In this document: positions 4,269-7,750 of the stretch, in pieces | How the letters are laid out: each line of letters opens with the position of its first letter | Numbering within the stretch: position 1 is the stretch's first letter | Source: Oscillospiraceae bacterium | Lineage (GTDB): Bacteria > Bacillota > Clostridia > Saccharofermentanales > Saccharofermentanaceae | Assembly: GCA_902795955.1 (NCBI GenBank) | Contig: CADBNJ010000051.1 | Span: 1 to 7,750 of the forward strand | DNA: 7,750 bases | Direction: 5' to 3' | The notes under the pieces: model-generated | The model's input: only the letters and a program-made list of their open reading frames with translations | The model's database searches: none | What the model was told of the DNA's origin: nothing | Translations under genes and position numbers: made by a program

Positions 4269-5820
4269 GCCCGGGAAGTATGATGTAATCGTGATAGGTG
4301 CCGGTAACGGCGGCCTTATGGCTGCTTTGCGCGCATCCAAATTAGGACTCAAGACACTTGTAGTGGAACGCAATAATACGGTCGGCGGTGCTGCTGCCAG
4401 CTTCGTGAGAGGAAGATTCGAATTCGAAGCCTCCCTTCACGAGATGCCCGACTTTGGTCAGGGGGAACAGCGCGGCAATTTAGGCAGGCTCTTTGATGAA
4501 CTGGGTATCAGCGTTAACATGATTCAGCTGCCTTACGCATACAGACTTGTCGTCGCGCCCGGTGATAATATCGAGTTCGATGTCACCGTGCCTCACGGAC
4601 GCGGAAGATTCACGGAATTCATGGAGAGTCAGTGTCCCGGCATTAAGCCTAAGATAGATCTGATCTTCGATGCGGCTGAAGAACTCGAGAGGGGACTTGC
4701 ATATAACGGCAAGATGAGAGGCAGACCTGATCCTTCGGTTCTCAAGAGCGATTATTCGTCGTTCTGCAAGCTGATGAGCATGTCTGCAGGTGAGTTCTTC
4801 CGGGTCATCGGACTGCCGCAGAGGGCGATAGACATAATAGGCGCATACTGGCCGTATCAGGGGTCAGACCTCGACACGATAGATGCGTCGAGATTCATCC
4901 TCATGATCGCAGGGTATTTCGGTTCGGGCGCATATATCCCGTCGATGACGTCGCACGAGCTGGCCAATGCCATCGAGAGACGTGCCAGGGAATGCGGCTG
5001 TGATTTTATATACAACCGCTCAGTAGTGTCCATAGGGACGAAGAACGGTGCCGTCGATTCGGTAACGTTATCTGACGGAACAACATATCAGACATGTGCC
5101 GTTATCTCGAATGCTTTCCCCGATGACGTATATGCAAAGATGCTGGACGACAAGTCACTGATCCCGGAATTCGAACTGCGCAAGGCAAAGGCACGCAGGC
5201 TCGGATTCAGAGGATTTGTAGTATACCTCGGACTGGATAAGTCACCTGAGGAACTCGGCATCAGGGATTACAATGTTTTCCTCAATTCCACAACAGACAC
5301 TTCGGTCCTGTTCAAGCACGCAAGTTCGCCTTCGCTCCTTGAAGACCCGGCAGATAATATCACATGCACCTGCCTCAATATTGCAAGACCCGGCTGCTCT
5401 CCCGAGGGGACAACGCATTTCGCGATCACCATGGCTCTCGCATCGGATGCATGGGAGAAGGTTTCCGTTGACGATTATCAGAGTGCCAAGCGGAGAATGG
5501 CAGTCAAGATGATCGACCGTGTCGAGAATGTTCTCGGGTATGACCTGAAGAACAACATAGAGGAGATAGTAACTGCCTCACCTTCAACGTTTGCAAGGTA
5601 TATGGGCACGCCTCAGGGTTCGATCTACGGATATCATTCGGACGTATGGGACGGCATGAGCGCAAGGACTCTTGCAGGAGGCTCGGAGCAGACCGTACCC
5701 GGACTGTTCTTCTGCGGTGCACACGGCAACAGATTGTCGGGCTTCCTCCCCACTCTCGCAGGCGGTGAACAGATCGCTTATCCCGTCATGGGTTATGTTA
5801 TGGGAGGTGGCAAGCAATGA
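4267..5820 (+). CDS. CrtI/phytoene desaturase-like FAD-dependent oxidoreductase (517 aa)
   Basis: This is a large FAD-dependent oxidoreductase of the phytoene dehydrogenase/retinol saturase group (COG1233-like), whose members add or remove hydrogen at C-C bonds of lipophilic substrates. The N-terminal dinucleotide fold is clear: YDVIVIGAGNGG (GxGxxG at 11-16) and Glu34 at the end of LVVE, then VGGAAASF (39-46). The C-terminal FAD region is PGLFFCGAHGNRLSGFLPTLAGGEQIA (478-504). It lacks the HPGGG-type run common in carotenoid desaturases, so carotenoid chemistry should not be assumed. No signal peptide is seen. The start is the UUG at 4267, with AGGAGG at 4254-4259; a longer reading from 4222 would include the hairpin and ribosome site. 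The last bases overlap the start of the reductase gene (ATGA), pointing to translational coupling and a joint function. Subfamily substrate is unknown. Confidence 0.9.
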   Translation: MPGKYDVIVIGAGNGGLMAALRASKLGLKTLVVERNNTVGGAAASFVRGRFEFEASLHEMPDFGQGEQRGNLGRLFDELGISVNMIQLPYAYRLVVAPGDNIEFDVTVPHGRGRFTEFMESQCPGIKPKIDLIFDAAEELERGLAYNGKMRGRPDPSVLKSDYSSFCKLMSMSAGEFFRVIGLPQRAIDIIGAYWPYQGSDLDTIDASRFILMIAGYFGSGAYIPSMTSHELANAIERRARECGCDFIYNRSVVSIGTKNGAVDSVTLSDGTTYQTCAVISNAFPDDVYAKMLDDKSLIPEFELRKAKARRLGFRGFVVYLGLDKSPEELGIRDYNVFLNSTTDTSVLFKHASSPSLLEDPADNITCTCLNIARPGCSPEGTTHFAITMALASDAWEKVSVDDYQSAKRRMAVKMIDRVENVLGYDLKNNIEEIVTASPSTFARYMGTPQGSIYGYHSDVWDGMSARTLAGGSEQTVPGLFFCGAHGNRLSGFLPTLAGGEQIAYPVMGYVMGGGKQ

Positions 5821-7550
5821 GTTCAGAGAACCTCAGAAATGCATTGGATAAGGTCGATATCGGCCGCTTTGATCAGATAATCCCGGCAAGACGCGCGCAG
5901 ATCTCCAGGTCGGCGGCAGAGATGCCTCTTGCCGGAGACAAATACAACACGAATAGGACAGCTGCAGCACTTCATCCCGCTTCACAGGCAATGACAGTTG
6001 CGGATGTGAAGGATCTGCCCGGCGCAAAGGTATTCCGGCTTAAGTCTGATTCGCCCGCTCCGTTCGCTGCCGGCCAGTACATCAGCGTTGAAGCGGTGAT
6101 AGGCAGTACAGTTACTGCCCGCCCTTATGCTATATCATCGTCACCTGCCGATACGGCGAAGGGATTCTATGAGATAACCGTAAAACGTGTCAGGGACGGA
6201 TTCGTATCATCTTATATCCTCGATAACTGGAAGACAGGAACATCAGTCACATGTTCTGCACCGGAGGGTGAGCTTTACTATGAACCCTTAAGAGACAGCA
6301 GGTTCGTGGTGGGGCTTGCGGGCGGCTCGGGAATCACTCCCTTCCTGTCCATGGCAAGAGCAATACGTGACGGCGTCGAAGACTTCGATCTGACGCTTCT
6401 CTACGGATGCCGCCGTGAGGATGAGATACTGTACCGCGAAGAACTTGATGAACTGGCAAAGAGCGTCCCTTCTTTCCGTGTTGTCTATGTACTGTCAGAC
6501 GAGACGAAGGACGGATTCGAGAACGGTTTTCTGTCTTGCGAACTGATAAACAAATACAAGCCTTCTGAAGATTATACGGTTTTTGTATGCGGACCTGCCG
6601 CAATGTATGAATACGAGCGCGGGGAGATCGCAAAGCTCGGGCTGCCGGCAAGGCGCGTCAGATACGAAGCAGCAGGAACACCGCCCGCACCGGAAGGAAC
6701 GCCTGCCCAATATACGATTACCGTCGATCTTCCGGACAAACGCATAAAGATCCCTGCCAAGTCAGATGAGACTGTCCTTACTGCACTTGAACGTTCCGGG
6801 ATCAAGACAAAGAACCGCTGCCGGAGCGGTGAATGCGGGTGGTGCAGGACCCGCCTCAGATCCGGTGATATCTATGCTCCCGAGTCCGCTGAATCGAGGC
6901 GCAGATCAGACGTGGAATACGGATTCATCCATCCATGTGTGACCTACCCGAAGAGCGACTTGCATATATTGGTCGACACCGACCTCGGAGAAGTAAAAAG
7001 AGAGGTAAAAGACATGAAGAAGAAAGAACGCAAGATGGGCCTGATCATGGCGATCATCATCTCACTCGCAATGGGTGTGCTTGTTGCATTCCTGATCCCC
7101 AAATTCAACCCTCAGGCAGCTGAACAGCAACCGGTAGCAATACGTTACATCTCTAATATCCTGATGTCAGTCGTAACCGGTATCATCGTCGCATTTATCA
7201 TCCCTCTGGGCAAGATCGGCAGAGCCCTGACAAAGAAGGCAAACGCCAATCCGCCTTCCATGAAGTTCACGCTCCTGAACTCCATCCCTATGGCTGTTGG
7301 CAACACTCTTATCGTCAGCCTCGTCTGCAGTCTTGTCGGAGTTCTCATGGCACGTTCCCACATGCCTCCGGAAGCCCTGGCCAATGTACCGCCCTTCCTT
7401 CCCATGTGGCTCGTCAGTTGGGCTCAGCTTCTCGGACCGACATTGGTCGTCAGCTATATCCTTGCTGTTCTTCTCTCGCCTTTCGTAAGCCAGGCAGTCG
7501 GCCTCGGCGGACCTCCGACAGGCGGAGATATCCCCAGGGACAACAGATAA
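5817..7550 (+). CDS. NAD(P)H flavin reductase with 2Fe-2S domain fused to a four-helix membrane domain (577 aa)
   Basis: This is a multidomain electron-transfer protein. Residues 1-57 are an extension with no recognised domain. Residues 58-160 are an FNR-type FAD domain with RPYAISS (102-108). Residues 163-285 are the NAD(P) domain with GLAGGSGITP (166-175) and CGP (258-260). Residues 298-388 are a plant-type 2Fe-2S ferredoxin domain with Cys335, Cys340, Cys343 and Cys374. These parts resemble oxygenase reductases, which pass electrons from NAD(P)H through FAD to the iron-sulfur cluster. From residue 400 comes a membrane region with likely helices at about 408-427, 445-463, 488-510 and 530-555; the second half resembles DUF2798-type proteins, tentatively. 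GGGAGG (5802-5807) lies 9 nt before the ATG, inside the end of the FAD oxidoreductase gene. An internal ATG at 7014 has its own weak ribosome site. I infer that it supplies electrons to the upstream flavoprotein at the membrane. Confidence 0.9.
   Translation: MSSENLRNALDKVDIGRFDQIIPARRAQISRSAAEMPLAGDKYNTNRTAAALHPASQAMTVADVKDLPGAKVFRLKSDSPAPFAAGQYISVEAVIGSTVTARPYAISSSPADTAKGFYEITVKRVRDGFVSSYILDNWKTGTSVTCSAPEGELYYEPLRDSRFVVGLAGGSGITPFLSMARAIRDGVEDFDLTLLYGCRREDEILYREELDELAKSVPSFRVVYVLSDETKDGFENGFLSCELINKYKPSEDYTVFVCGPAAMYEYERGEIAKLGLPARRVRYEAAGTPPAPEGTPAQYTITVDLPDKRIKIPAKSDETVLTALERSGIKTKNRCRSGECGWCRTRLRSGDIYAPESAESRRRSDVEYGFIHPCVTYPKSDLHILVDTDLGEVKREVKDMKKKERKMGLIMAIIISLAMGVLVAFLIPKFNPQAAEQQPVAIRYISNILMSVVTGIIVAFIIPLGKIGRALTKKANANPPSMKFTLLNSIPMAVGNTLIVSLVCSLVGVLMARSHMPPEALANVPPFLPMWLVSWAQLLGPTLVVSYILAVLLSPFVSQAVGLGGPPTGGDIPRDNR
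7001..7016 (+). promoter_or_regulatory. Possible internal ribosome site and start for the membrane domain
   Basis: AGAGG (7001-7005) lies 8 nt before an in-frame ATG (7014-7016, residue 400). That ATG falls exactly at the junction between the 2Fe-2S domain and the membrane domain. Initiation here would give a free membrane protein of 178 residues besides the full-length fusion. The ribosome site is weaker than those of the other genes, so this remains a possibility only. Confidence 0.35.
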
Positions 7551-7577
7551 ACCTGTAATTCATAAACGGGATCATTT

Positions 7578-7608
7578 AGCAGGGGCTGCCATTGTGCAGT
7601 CCCTGTTT
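7578..7608 (+). terminator. Likely intrinsic terminator of the redox operon
   Basis: CAGGGGCTGC (7580-7589) pairs with GCAGTCCCTG (7596-7605) over 10 bp with one G-U pair and a 6-nt loop; two further weak pairs extend it to 7578-7607. A short TTTGCT tract follows. It lies 27 nt after the stop codon of the reductase gene. The short U-tract makes it a moderate terminator. A second small hairpin (TACGG 7613-7617 with CCGTA 7628-7632) follows and overlaps the end of the convergent gene. Confidence 0.65.
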
Positions 7609-7620
7609 GCTGTACGGCTT

Positions 7621-7750
7621 CTATGAACCGTAGTATTCCCCCACAAGACTCCTTAATCCGAGTGCCTTCATGTCCTCATAGCTTACGCGGAACCTGGCCT
7701 TGCCGCGCGTCCCGCTCACAAGATACCTCACGCACTCCTGCGCGTAATGA
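7621..7750 (-). CDS. Unidentified protein, last 42 residues (gene enters from right edge)
   Basis: On the minus strand the sequence stays open from the window edge to a TAG at 7621-7623. It encodes a charged C-terminal segment, starting HYAQECVRYLVSGTRGKARF, then RVSYEDMKALGLRSLVGEYYGS. The pattern of basic strand, then S-Y-E-D-M-x-x-L-G-L and a short helix, reads like a real protein end, and the gene converges with the redox block just past its terminator. I do not recognise the family, and the fragment is too short for a functional call. Confidence 0.6.
   Translation of the reverse strand, partial: HYAQECVRYLVSGTRGKARFRVSYEDMKALGLRSLVGEYYGS

Noticed and set aside
5817..7550. The reductase-membrane fusion as a frameshift artefact
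   Set aside because: The frame is open and coding-like throughout, including the linker, with no stop or composition change. A single intact chain is the simplest reading, though the internal start is noted separately.
1..7750. CRISPR array, tRNA, rRNA, insertion sequence or phage genes
   Set aside because: No spaced direct repeats, cloverleaf arms, transposase motifs or phage structural genes were seen on either strand.

Overview
The window looks like a chromosomal stretch from an anaerobic, moderate-GC member of the Bacillota (Clostridia). The signs are a Bacillota-type feoA-feoA-feoB iron operon, a DUF896 (YnzC-type) gene, strong AGGAGG ribosome sites, consensus sigma-A promoters and UUG/AUG starts. 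No phage, insertion sequence, CRISPR, rRNA or tRNA was seen. The taxon is inferred from gene content only.

Region 1 (1-1770, minus strand) is a ferrous-iron uptake operon, in transcription order: a small heavy-metal-associated (HMA) CxxC protein, FeoA-1, FeoA-2, and the N-terminal 300 residues of FeoB, which runs off the left edge. A good promoter lies upstream. Directly downstream of its -10 are two head-to-tail copies of TTAG-N6-CTAA, and a third copy sits between the HMA gene and feoA-1. This is the half-site geometry of DtxR/IdeR-type iron repressors.

Region 2 (1771-1992) has no convincing protein gene but is dense in inverted repeats: three closely packed GC-rich hairpins and two mutually exclusive hairpins sharing one arm. 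Opposed promoter-like sequences sit at its right end.

Region 3 (1993-3313): a DUF896 protein gene (+) overlaps tail-to-tail with a zinc/manganese-type substrate-binding lipoprotein gene (-). The latter has a TTGACA-N17-TAAAAT promoter with a Fur/Zur-like box just downstream of the -10. It has an acidic rather than His-rich loop, and no ABC permease or ATPase gene lies next to it.

Region 4 (3247-7608, plus strand) is a redox block: an aldo/keto reductase with its own promoter, a 15-bp terminator-like hairpin, a CrtI-like FAD oxidoreductase starting at UUG, and a translationally coupled flavin reductase. The reductase carries a plant-type 2Fe-2S domain fused to a predicted four-helix membrane domain. 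The hairpin's 3' arm contains the Shine-Dalgarno sequence of the FAD oxidoreductase, and its U-tract runs into the start codon. I infer that the last two proteins form a membrane-tethered NAD(P)H-to-flavoprotein system acting on an unknown, probably lipophilic, substrate. This pair and its hairpin are the best candidates for something undescribed.

Region 5 (7621-7750, minus strand) holds the last 42 codons of an unrecognised gene converging on the redox block.
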